A stretch of DNA of 6,886 nucleotides, taken from JAFGQJ01 sp964495755. GTDB taxonomy: Bacteria > Spirochaetota > Spirochaetia > SZUA-6 > DRHE01. The translations under genes and the position numbers were made by a program. The notes below the pieces were generated by a model. The model searched no databases, was not told the DNA's origin, and was given only the letters and a program-made list of their open reading frames with translations. Below, in pieces: positions 1 through 4,720 of the stretch (its first letter is position 1; the number at the start of each line of letters is the position of its first letter). The stretch spans positions 1-6,886 of the forward strand of contig CAZBXU010000179.1 of the NCBI GenBank assembly GCA_964495755.1. Reading direction: 5' to 3'.

Positions 1-59
1 CCAAAGCCCAGGAATTTGACGCCGAGCTGCTGATCGGCGGTGTGAAGTAACTTGATCAT
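1..59 (-). CDS. Metallophosphoesterase, SbcD/Mre11-like (N-terminal fragment, runs off window)
   Basis: Only 19 complete codons are visible, starting at the ATG at 59-57. They read MIKLLHTADQQLGVKFLGF. The hydrophobic strand followed by His-Thr-Ala-Asp and Leu-Gly is the typical start of SbcD/Mre11-type calcineurin-like phosphoesterases, which cut DNA with two metal ions and usually pair with an SMC-like ATPase. In the family this motif is Asp-x-His, or often Trp-Gln in HTADWQLG-type members. Here residues 9-11 are Asp-Gln-Gln, so the usual histidine is replaced and the preceding Trp is also missing. A weak SD (AAGGT) lies about 10 nt upstream. The gene has the same orientation as the OLD nuclease, 479 bp away, with its own candidate promoter. 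Identification rests on this short stretch only; the rest of the gene and any SMC partner lie outside the window. Confidence 0.6.
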   Translation of the reverse strand, partial: MIKLLHTADQQLGVKFLGF

Positions 60-92
60 AGTCAGTTTACCTTACCGTGTTCTGTCTAGCGA

Positions 93-122
93 AACATAGG
101 AATAGTATTATCCTACAGCCAA
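93..122 (-). promoter_or_regulatory. Candidate sigma70-like promoter for the metallophosphoesterase gene
   Basis: Minus-strand TTGGCT (122-117, 4/6 to the -35 consensus) is followed after 18 bp by TATGTT (98-93, 4/6 to the -10 consensus). It sits about 35 bp upstream of the ATG at 59 and its -35 box overlaps a 16-bp palindrome at 120-135. Matches are moderate, so this is a guess from position and motif only. Confidence 0.3.
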
Positions 123-135
123 AAAGATCTTTTTG
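120..135. repeat. Perfect 16-bp palindrome, possible operator
   Basis: CAAAAAGATCTTTTTG is its own reverse complement. A bulged extension (CAG at 116-118 with CTG at 136-138) lengthens the stem if it folds as RNA. It overlaps the candidate -35 of the metallophosphoesterase gene, which fits a dimeric repressor site. It is not followed by a T-run on either strand outside the stem, so it is a poor terminator. Because it is A/T-runs around GATC, chance is possible. Confidence 0.35.
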
Positions 136-240
136 CTGAGAAGACTAGCAGCCAATTCATAGCCATTGGAATTTAAAGCTGTGTAAACAGGATACCACCT
201 CAGACAACTCTTTTGAAGCAAAACAGAGGGTATTTATCTC

Positions 241-266
241 ATTAGGAATTATTTCAATGAGCACAT
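241..266. repeat. Imperfect direct repeat, copy 1
   Basis: ATTAGGAATT then ATTTCAATG then AGCACAT. By eye it matches 374-400 at 22 of 27 aligned positions (four mismatches, one gap). A shorter match, TTATTTCAAT followed by ACAT, lies upstream of the OLD gene at 2594-2607. Function unknown; it could be a protein-binding site or a mobile-element relic. Confidence 0.35.
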
Positions 267-334
267 AACTTAGCGAAAGGGGGTTTTAGGACATCTATCA
301 TAATTGAGCTGATTGAAGATTCAGTTTTCTGTAG

Positions 335-357
335 GGGCACGAAATATTTTCATGCCC
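335..357. repeat. Stem-loop (GGGCA/TGCCC with inner GAAA/TTTC)
   Basis: Five base pairs (335-339 with 353-357), one C-A mismatch, then four base pairs (341-344 with 348-351) around a 3-base loop. A T-run (365-369) follows on the plus strand after 7 bases, so as a rho-independent terminator it would act on plus-strand transcription, yet no plus-strand gene precedes it. It may instead be a single copy of a dispersed palindromic repeat; flanking GTAGGGGCAC has that look. For the minus-strand OLD transcript it lacks a U-tract. Confidence 0.4.
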
Positions 358-373
358 GTTAGTCTTTTTATAA

Positions 374-400
374 ATTATGAATTTATTTCAATGGTTACAT
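374..400. repeat. Imperfect direct repeat, copy 2
   Basis: ATTATGAATT then TATTTCAATG then GTTACAT, the same orientation as 241-266 and 133 bp away. The conserved core is ATTTCAATG and the conserved end is ACAT. It lies 139 bp past the OLD stop codon. With two long copies and one short one it is not an array. Confidence 0.35.
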
Positions 401-522
401 TCGATTCTGGTTTCGATTTCCTTCCATTTTTTGACGACATACTTCTTCAATGCGCCCTACTGATACCTGGCTGAGTTACGTTCCTGAAAACTTCTTCAAG
501 ATACGAGATTGGGGTGGCTTCT

Positions 523-535
523 ACCCGCTTCGGGT
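523..535 (-). terminator. Weak hairpin just after the OLD stop codon
   Basis: ACCCG and CGGGT flank a 3-base loop three bases past the TAA of the OLD gene. The stem is GC-rich, but no U-run follows on the minus strand, so at most it is a 3'-end stabilising hairpin or a weak/rho-assisted stop. Confidence 0.2.
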
Positions 536-538
536 TCA

Positions 539-2494
539 TTATGCGAAATGGAAGCGATCGTCCTTAACCCCGTTTTCTTTCGACCACTTATCGAGCGCTT
601 TGATTATTTCATCACCGAAGTCGCCATCAAAAGGTTCTTCTGCTGCCGCTCTATCAATTAGGTTGGACAGAACACTGAGGACTGACTGGCGTATTGCTGG
701 CCTAGTCTTGACTGCCGTAACCATGTTCCACGGTTTATCTACTGCTGAGGGTTCGAGCAGGGTTCCTTCTTGTGAGATCTCAACTGGCAAGTGGGCTAAC
801 TCAAAGTTTGGAACAGACACCCTGTGTATTACCCGCAATCCAGCTTCGCGAGCCGAAAGAATTTCTTTATACACAGCATTATTTGCCTCCCAAGCGCTGT
901 TCTTTTTTCCATCTTTTCGTTTGGGCCAATCGATATCGTGAATTATGGAAAAGTCAACTTTGAAATGCTGAAGCATGCGTATGATTAAGGCGAGTGTGAA
1001 TTTGCCTCTGGCTCTAACAAAAATTGGCCGATTATGGACCGGGAATCCATCAGGATCTTCTTGGATAATCTGCTGAAACGCAGCAAACTCAGTATCACCT
1101 TCCATGAGGATAGGGTATTGTCCAAAAAACATCTCTGCCAAACCGGTGTCAAACCGGTTCAACATTTTCAGATTGCCTTTTTCATCATCGGTGAAGTTGA
1201 CGTCGTCAGACCGGAAGGTCCGGGGAGAAGGTTTGGTTTCTGTACGATCCAACCGGACAATGGTTGTATGGTCCTTCAGGGGATCTAGGAATTGTGGCGA
1301 ATGTGTGCTGAGCATTACTTGCCAAGCTGGATCATCAGCAAGGCCGTATAAGTAATTACTTGCCGCTCTTATGGCGTTGGGGTGCAGTGCGACTTCTGGC
1401 TCATCTATCAGCAACATGTATCCTGGGAGTGCTAGTTCGGCCCCTTGCTCTTCAATAATTTTCTCTGGATCTGCGCCTTTCAATTTTTCCAGATTCATCT
1501 CAATATTTTTTATCTCATTTTCCTTCTTCTGTTTTGTATCATCTTTTTTCGCATTTTCTGCCTCCTTACGTAATTTATTTATCTTTTTTTCTCCCTCCTC
1601 GATATCCTTTTTAGTCTTCTGTGCGATATTAGCAATGGCATACAGTTTTGATCGAACCTGAAGCATGGTCCAGAAGAGCGCACGTTGCGATCCAGTGCCT
1701 TGTCTGTTCCAGTCAATTTCTTCTGTCCACTCAAGGAATTTTATGTGGGAGCTCTTTAAAAGGAGTTTGACTGGGTCGATGTCGATTGCGCCCAGACCTA
1801 TCTCAAAATCTATCTGAAGCTCTGGGAATATTGCTCCATGTGAGCGGCTTAATTCCCCTTTCAAAGTATCGAGTCTCCCGCTTTCTTCTTTAACCGGCGC
1901 TTGTGCTTCGATATTGAAGTCTGCGAGCGCCTTATTCAATGGGGACTGATCATCTGCCAAAGAAGCTTTGAGGCGATCCGCGACAGGTTGCAGAATTATA
2001 GTGAGCAATTTTTTGTGCTCTTCTTCGGGATCCTCAAGAGTACCGATTCTGAATGGTTGGGGGAGCCTACTTCCGAAGACAGTATCGAGCCCACTTGCTT
2101 TGTCATCAGTTGAATACTCACCAATCTCTGGGTCCCACGTCTGACGGAACGGTTTCCATCCATTACCCTCGGTCCATTCCCACCTACTTTGGACCAAAAG
2201 CAATCCATTGTCCGCCATTTTCCATTTCTCTGCGATGTTTGCTGTTCCCTTGGGGATATGTACCCACATCTCCACAGAAGCTGCTTGTTCAGTTGCACGT
2301 TTGCATAGGTCCTTATCTGGAATGAAACTCTCGGTTCCTAAAGCTAGTTCATAGGCGCGAAGAACCGTAGACTTCCCCGTGTTGTTGGTCCCAACGAGGC
2401 AGACAATGTTATCTAATTCAACGGTCAGCCCCTCCGAGCCAACAGGACCAAGATTAACGATGTGCATGCGCACAAGCTTGGATCTCTCGGCCAT
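539..2494 (-). CDS. OLD-family ATP-dependent nuclease (AAA/ABC ATPase + TOPRIM)
   Basis: Complete 651-aa protein. OLD (overcoming lysogenization defect) nucleases join an ABC-type ATPase to a TOPRIM metal-dependent nuclease and act in phage defence; Gabija GajA is a relative. Walker A GTNNTGKST is at 35-43, the signature-like GTGSQRAL at 266-273, Walker B LLIDEPE at 361-367 and the switch-histidine motif STHSPQFL at 396-403. The TOPRIM half shows the catalytic Glu in ILMEGDTE (462-469), a basic patch RARGK (494-498), Asp-Ile-Asp at 520-522 and a VPNFE motif at 561-565. All key residues look intact. Between signature and Walker B lies about 90 residues, with a Lys/Glu-rich coiled coil at about 293-350; these motifs usually sit closer. 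The ATG at 2494 directly precedes the conserved first strand and has a GGGGAAGAG SD-like stretch upstream. No UvrD-like GajB partner is visible, so this is probably a stand-alone (class 1-like) OLD protein. It points towards a metallophosphoesterase gene. Confidence 0.9.
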   Translation of the reverse strand: MAERSKLVRMHIVNLGPVGSEGLTVELDNIVCLVGTNNTGKSTVLRAYELALGTESFIPDKDLCKRATEQAASVEMWVHIPKGTANIAEKWKMADNGLLLVQSRWEWTEGNGWKPFRQTWDPEIGEYSTDDKASGLDTVFGSRLPQPFRIGTLEDPEEEHKKLLTIILQPVADRLKASLADDQSPLNKALADFNIEAQAPVKEESGRLDTLKGELSRSHGAIFPELQIDFEIGLGAIDIDPVKLLLKSSHIKFLEWTEEIDWNRQGTGSQRALFWTMLQVRSKLYAIANIAQKTKKDIEEGEKKINKLRKEAENAKKDDTKQKKENEIKNIEMNLEKLKGADPEKIIEEQGAELALPGYMLLIDEPEVALHPNAIRAASNYLYGLADDPAWQVMLSTHSPQFLDPLKDHTTIVRLDRTETKPSPRTFRSDDVNFTDDEKGNLKMLNRFDTGLAEMFFGQYPILMEGDTEFAAFQQIIQEDPDGFPVHNRPIFVRARGKFTLALIIRMLQHFKVDFSIIHDIDWPKRKDGKKNSAWEANNAVYKEILSAREAGLRVIHRVSVPNFELAHLPVEISQEGTLLEPSAVDKPWNMVTAVKTRPAIRQSVLSVLSNLIDRAAAEEPFDGDFGDEIIKALDKWSKENGVKDDRFHFA

Positions 2495-2524
2495 GTCTCT
2501 TCCCCTTTTTTGCCTTGCCCGAAC

Positions 2525-2553
2525 ATAATACTGGACTGGCGAAAAGGTGTAAT
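2525..2553 (-). promoter_or_regulatory. Candidate promoter of the OLD nuclease gene (proximal)
   Basis: Minus-strand ATTACA (2553-2548, 4/6) and TATTAT (2530-2525, 5/6) are separated by an ideal 17 bp. Transcription would begin near 2518, leaving a leader of about 24 nt before the ATG at 2494. Motif match only. Confidence 0.35.
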
Positions 2554-2593
2554 TTCTTACGCCCCAAAAATCGAACAGAATAGATAAGACACC

Positions 2594-2607
2594 TTATTTC
2601 AATACAT
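2594..2607. repeat. Short third copy of the TTATTTCAAT...ACAT motif
   Basis: TTATTTCAAT followed at once by ACAT, matching the core and end of the repeats at 241-266 and 374-400 but lacking the 4 bases between them and the left half. It lies about 100 bp upstream of the OLD start. Short and A/T-rich, so chance is likely enough to keep confidence low. Confidence 0.2.
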
Positions 2608-2646
2608 TATCTTGGATTTTTGCATTCCACCCGTAAACAAATGCGT

Positions 2647-2675
2647 CTTATAGTTTTCTATCAGCGATCGCTGAA
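2647..2675 (-). promoter_or_regulatory. Candidate distal promoter overlapping a palindrome
   Basis: Minus-strand TATAAG (2652-2647, 5/6 to the -10) lies 17 bp downstream of TTCAGC (2675-2670, 3/6 to the -35). The weak -35 falls on the edge of the 14-bp palindrome at 2661-2674, a layout seen with repressor- or activator-controlled promoters. It would give a leader of about 150 nt before the OLD start. Confidence 0.25.
2661..2674. repeat. Perfect 14-bp palindrome TCAGCGATCGCTGA, possible operator
   Basis: Self-complementary over all 14 bases, centred on GCGATCGC. It lies 167 bp upstream of the OLD start in non-coding DNA, across the -35 of a candidate promoter. The core equals the cyanobacterial HIP1 octamer, but I noticed no other copy in the window, so it is better read as a possible operator for an off-window regulator. 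Confidence 0.4.
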
Positions 2676-2701
2676 GAGAGAACGGGGTCTACACTCTTGC
2701 C

Positions 2702-2711
2702 NNNNNNNNNN
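2702..2711. other. Scaffold gap (10 Ns)
   Basis: Ten unresolved bases in the intergenic region between the TM0106-type nuclease and the OLD gene. The true gap length may differ, so genes could be missing here and the adjacency of the two halves is not proven by contiguous sequence. Confidence 0.95.
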
Positions 2712-2810
2712 CGAAATGTTTGGTTTCCTGTTGATCTATCACATTACCGTAATAATCCCATGCCTATTGTTTTGTGAAATGTGTGGACCTGGCCCTAGTT
2801 CGCCGATGGT

Positions 2811-4289
2811 TCACAGCACCCTCGATTTCAGCCATTTTAAAACTCTCCAGGTTGCTTCCAGGTCTTCGCGATTATAGGCAAGGATTTGATCCATCAGGTC
2901 GTCTCTTTGTTTCCGATCTTCGGTTTCCGTGGCCTCAATGTATTTCGCCATGGCCCAGTCACCGGCCACTTCTCCCAACGTCCTCTCGTAGCCTACATAT
3001 TTCTCCACTACCTTCAGGCTATAACTAGGGAGCGGTAACGCAATAGAACGCTGGGTTATTGGCAAGAGATCCAACAAATTACTTTTTACCCGCTCTGCTA
3101 TTCCATCACGGTCCCCGTACCTCTCCGAGTAAAGGTCGATTTTTACTCGCTCATAGTGGTGCCAGTGAACAAAGGGGATATCCCCATACCTGTCAAAAAT
3201 AGCTACGGCGTTATAGAGAAAATTCTCCCAACCTTCCCTATCTCCCTCTTCGCCGAATCCGGATACAGCCGGCATGAACTCGCTAGGGGACTCACCGAAT
3301 ACCTGTATTCCCCAAAGGTAGATCTTTTCGAGTTCGTCAAGTTGTGGCGGCAGACCTTCCAGATCGAACATGACATAATTCGGGTAATTTGGGATTGAGG
3401 GAAGTTGAATCATAATTTCCTTTCCCTCAGACATGGCTCTCGCCATCCTTATGATGGATAGCGCTCTTTTTCCAACCCTCTGCATCCTGCTGCCCCAGGG
3501 TCGCTGAAATTCAGCAAGGCTCTCCTCATCGAAATATCCCAAAAGCTCTTCGACTGTAGTAATACCCTGCTCTTTGAGGGCCGCAGCCAGATTCTGGTCT
3601 ACTCCATGAATCAAGGCAACGTCACGATTTGCTTCGGCCCTGGGCCAACAATGACCATAGAAAGGGCATCCCACGCACTTACTCCAACCAACTGGGCTGT
3701 ATGGTTCAGATGCCGCTATCTTCAGGCGGGCTAAATGTTCAAGGACCTGAAGTGCTGCCGAACCGCCATCATAGGGGATCTTTATGATCTCACCCGTACC
3801 AGCATGGATTTCTAAACCGACCGGGGATTCTCCGATTAATCGCTCATAGAGCCAGCCGTAGAGCTCCAGTTGCCGGAGGATCTCAGGGTGGTCACTTTCT
3901 GTAATCCTTCTGGAGATCTTGGAGTCGCGCACGATGTAGCTGTCCCGATGTCTCATAAGGAAATCAGGTTCGCCCAGGATTTCATACTCTACATCATGCA
4001 GCTTATGAGTGGTCCTCAAAACGGCCTGGTATATAAGCGGAGCACCCAGTTCTACTGCCTCCCTGGTTTTCTTTTCCCGCTCTTCCAGGTGCCCTTTGCT
4101 CAGGTCTATGTATTCTGGAAAGGTGGCAAGATGTACCGCTTCGTGCCTTTCGCCCAATCGAAAGAGTACTTCTTCATATGGCCCAGGTGGGGCCTCTGCC
4201 TTACCTATATGCTTAAGATATACTCGAAGCTCGCATTTTGAAGGGGAGAAAAAAGTATAAAAATCTGAAGCTGTTAGCCTAACTTTCAT
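2811..4289 (-). CDS. TM0106-family RecB/Cas4-like nuclease with RNase-H-like exonuclease domain
   Basis: Complete 492-aa protein. Residues 1-220 form a PD-(D/E)XK RecB-like nuclease: GEPD at 106-109, Asp-Ser-Lys at 122-124 (the D/E-x-K core) and Gln140...Tyr144 of the QxxxY motif. Cys19 with Cys205, Cys208 and Cys214 matches the four-cysteine Fe-S cluster of Cas4/AddB-type nucleases. Residues 228-290 resemble helix-hairpin-helix DNA-binding segments (GVDQNLAAALKEQGITTVEE). Residues 303-492 look like a DEDD/RNase-H-like (RNase_H_2) exonuclease, with Asp309 and Glu311 in FDLEG, VHWHHYE at 374-380, SYSLKVVEKYVGY at 422-434 and Asp476 in YNREDLE. The whole matches the TM0106 family of putative nucleases; biological role is not settled. 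Both active sites look intact. The ATG at 4289 has an AGGGG SD 5 nt upstream and overlaps a possible mini-ORF by ATGA. The gene follows SIR2-HerA-KTSC on the same strand; an operon is possible but unproven. Some relatives carry a fused helicase; this one does not. Confidence 0.85.
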   Translation of the reverse strand: MKVRLTASDFYTFFSPSKCELRVYLKHIGKAEAPPGPYEEVLFRLGERHEAVHLATFPEYIDLSKGHLEEREKKTREAVELGAPLIYQAVLRTTHKLHDVEYEILGEPDFLMRHRDSYIVRDSKISRRITESDHPEILRQLELYGWLYERLIGESPVGLEIHAGTGEIIKIPYDGGSAALQVLEHLARLKIAASEPYSPVGWSKCVGCPFYGHCWPRAEANRDVALIHGVDQNLAAALKEQGITTVEELLGYFDEESLAEFQRPWGSRMQRVGKRALSIIRMARAMSEGKEIMIQLPSIPNYPNYVMFDLEGLPPQLDELEKIYLWGIQVFGESPSEFMPAVSGFGEEGDREGWENFLYNAVAIFDRYGDIPFVHWHHYERVKIDLYSERYGDRDGIAERVKSNLLDLLPITQRSIALPLPSYSLKVVEKYVGYERTLGEVAGDWAMAKYIEATETEDRKQRDDLMDQILAYNREDLEATWRVLKWLKSRVL

Positions 4290-4348
4290 ATTTTCCCCTG
4301 AGTTGCGAACAGTTTTTCACTTAGGTCCTCCATTCTACCCATAGTCAC
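4286..4348 (-). CDS. Possible 20-aa mini-ORF coupled to the nuclease gene
   Basis: GTG start at 4348, reading MTMGRMEDLSEKLFATQGKI, stop TGA at 4288-4286. Its stop overlaps the nuclease ATG as ATGA, the usual mark of translational coupling. A GAGGTG SD-like stretch lies 8 nt upstream, inside the AGGTG/CACCT inverted repeat at 4350-4361. It has no recognisable family. It could be a leader peptide, the last trace of a lost gene, or chance. Confidence 0.25.
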   Translation of the reverse strand: MTMGRMEDLSEKLFATQGKI

Positions 4349-4349
4349 A

Positions 4350-4361
4350 AGGTGTTCACCT
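4350..4361. promoter_or_regulatory. Inverted repeat AGGTG-TT-CACCT over a possible SD
   Basis: Two 5-base arms around 2 bases. On the minus strand its AGGTG is the SD candidate for the mini-ORF at 4348, so it might act as an RNA hairpin hiding that site or as a protein-binding site. The 2-base loop is tight, so as RNA only four pairs would form comfortably. Confidence 0.2.
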
Positions 4362-4395
4362 CATAGATCCCTTGCTACCGAGAGAGGAATTCAAA

Positions 4396-4497
4396 CTAAT
4401 CGTAGTCTGTGGCGCCAACGTAACCCTTCATTCCCTGCGTCAAGGCACGCAAAACAATTTCTGCATCGACATCCGCTTTTACAAAGGCTGACCCAAT
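4396..4497 (-). pseudogene. Possible 33-codon mini-ORF or gene remnant after KTSC
   Basis: The frame opens right after a TGA at 4503-4501 and runs to TAG at 4398-4396. It contains AFVKADVDAEIVLRALTQ and ends in YVGATDYD, with an amino-acid make-up like a folded protein and a mix of G/C and A/T third bases. The only plausible upstream start is ATT at 4497, a rare start codon, 6 nt after a GGAAG SD-like stretch that overlaps the KTSC stop. An internal ATG would leave 11 residues. It may be a decayed fragment of a longer gene, a real small protein, or chance. I do not recognise the family. Confidence 0.25.
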
Positions 4498-4507
4498 TGT
4501 TCACTTC

Positions 4508-4720
4508 CTATAATTTAGCGTATTCGTAGACGCCTTTAATTACACGGTTGAGATAACTACCTTTAGACGGCGCTTCCATTATTTCTTCATAAACATGCTC
4601 TGGCACGCCGTAATAAACGTAGGTAGCTCCTGAAAGGAATTGAACATAAAGTTCTTGCGCATCGGAGTTGTAGCCAATTGCTTCAATATTCGATGAGTCC
4701 ACGTAGATCATATCAACCAT
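4508..4720 (-). CDS. KTSC-domain small protein
   Basis: Complete 70-aa protein made of one KTSC domain (Pfam KTSC, first noted at the C-terminus of some lysyl-tRNA synthetases; function unknown, nucleic-acid binding suggested). Typical features are seen: SSNIEAIGYN at 9-18, LYVQFLSGATYVYYGVP at 24-40 with the central Tyr-Val-Tyr at 34-36, VYEEIMEAPSKGSYLN at 43-58 and an aromatic C-terminal helix. Length equals a free-standing KTSC protein. The ATG at 4720 was chosen because AAAGGAGG (4734-4727) stands 6 nt upstream, one of the strongest SD sequences in the window; a second Met at codon 4 is too far from it. The start lies inside herA (8-nt overlap, different frame), so the two are almost surely co-transcribed and probably coupled. 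The context suggests an accessory or regulatory partner of SIR2-HerA; that role is inference. Confidence 0.85.
   Translation of the reverse strand: MVDMIYVDSSNIEAIGYNSDAQELYVQFLSGATYVYYGVPEHVYEEIMEAPSKGSYLNRVIKGVYEYAKL

Larger units (their letters stand above)
60..538. other. 479-bp intergenic region without a convincing gene
   Basis: All reading frames are broken by frequent stops. The longest start-to-stop reading on the minus strand that looks at all protein-like is 21 codons (440-375), with only a weak SD. The stretch holds a stem-loop (335-357), two copies of an imperfect direct repeat (241-266, 374-400), a 16-bp palindrome (120-135) and a candidate promoter (93-122). It is visibly richer in A+T than the few bases at 1-59. 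I see no tRNA or rRNA. It may be a module boundary in the island. Confidence 0.5.
2495..2810. other. 316-bp intergenic region containing the N gap
   Basis: No reading frame here looks like a gene. On the OLD side it holds the two candidate promoters, the short repeat at 2594-2607 and the 14-bp palindrome. On the nuclease side (2712-2810) I see no clear terminator after the nuclease stop, only a small inverted repeat, ATTAC-C-GTAAT at 2743-2753. Confidence 0.5.
4290..4507 (-). other. 218-bp spacer between KTSC gene and nuclease gene
   Basis: No gene of usual size. It carries the two mini-ORF candidates (4497-4396, 4348-4286), the AGGTG/CACCT inverted repeat and a TGCGT/ACGCA inverted repeat (4436-4440, 4447-4451). 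I see no U-tract terminator after the KTSC gene and no convincing promoter for the nuclease, which leaves read-through from the SIR2-HerA-KTSC transcript open. Confidence 0.4.

Noticed and set aside
3..50. Plus-strand open frame ending KAQEFDAELLIGGVK with TAA at 48-50, as the tail of a converging gene
   Set aside because: The opposite strand of the same bases gives an ATG-started SbcD/Mre11-like N-terminus with a recognisable HTAD motif, which explains the open frame better.
335..369. Rho-independent terminator for a neighbouring gene
   Set aside because: The T-run suits plus-strand transcription only, and no plus-strand gene lies upstream; it is 7 bases from the stem.
241..400. CRISPR-like array, because ATTTCAAT resembles the end of some CRISPR repeats
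   Set aside because: Only two imperfect copies plus a shortened distant one, spacing over 100 bp, no cas genes.
375..440. 21-codon minus-strand ORF (MSSKNGRKSKPESNVTIEINS) after the OLD gene
   Set aside because: Very short, weak SD with poor spacing, low-complexity composition, and it ends in the direct repeat; not enough to call a gene.
450..941. Long plus-strand frame of 163 codons
   Set aside because: Lies antisense to the TOPRIM half of the well-supported OLD gene, has no family resemblance and no SD support.
1996..2298. 100-codon minus-strand frame inside the OLD gene
   Set aside because: Shadow in another frame of the OLD coding sequence, which has all motifs in its own frame.
2664..2671. 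GCGATCGC as evidence for a cyanobacterial origin (HIP1)
   Set aside because: I noticed only one copy in the window; a HIP1-rich genome would be expected to show several.
2812..3028. Plus-strand frames spanning the nuclease C-terminus and the N gap
   Set aside because: They run antisense to conserved nuclease residues, and the one at 2620-2877 reads through the Ns.
4399..4510. Read-through of the KTSC TAG stop into a cysteine-rich frame (CKSGCRCRNCFAC)
   Set aside because: KTSC is already full length, the extension is an off-frame reading of the protein-like mini-ORF at 4497-4396, and nothing marks the TAG as recoded.
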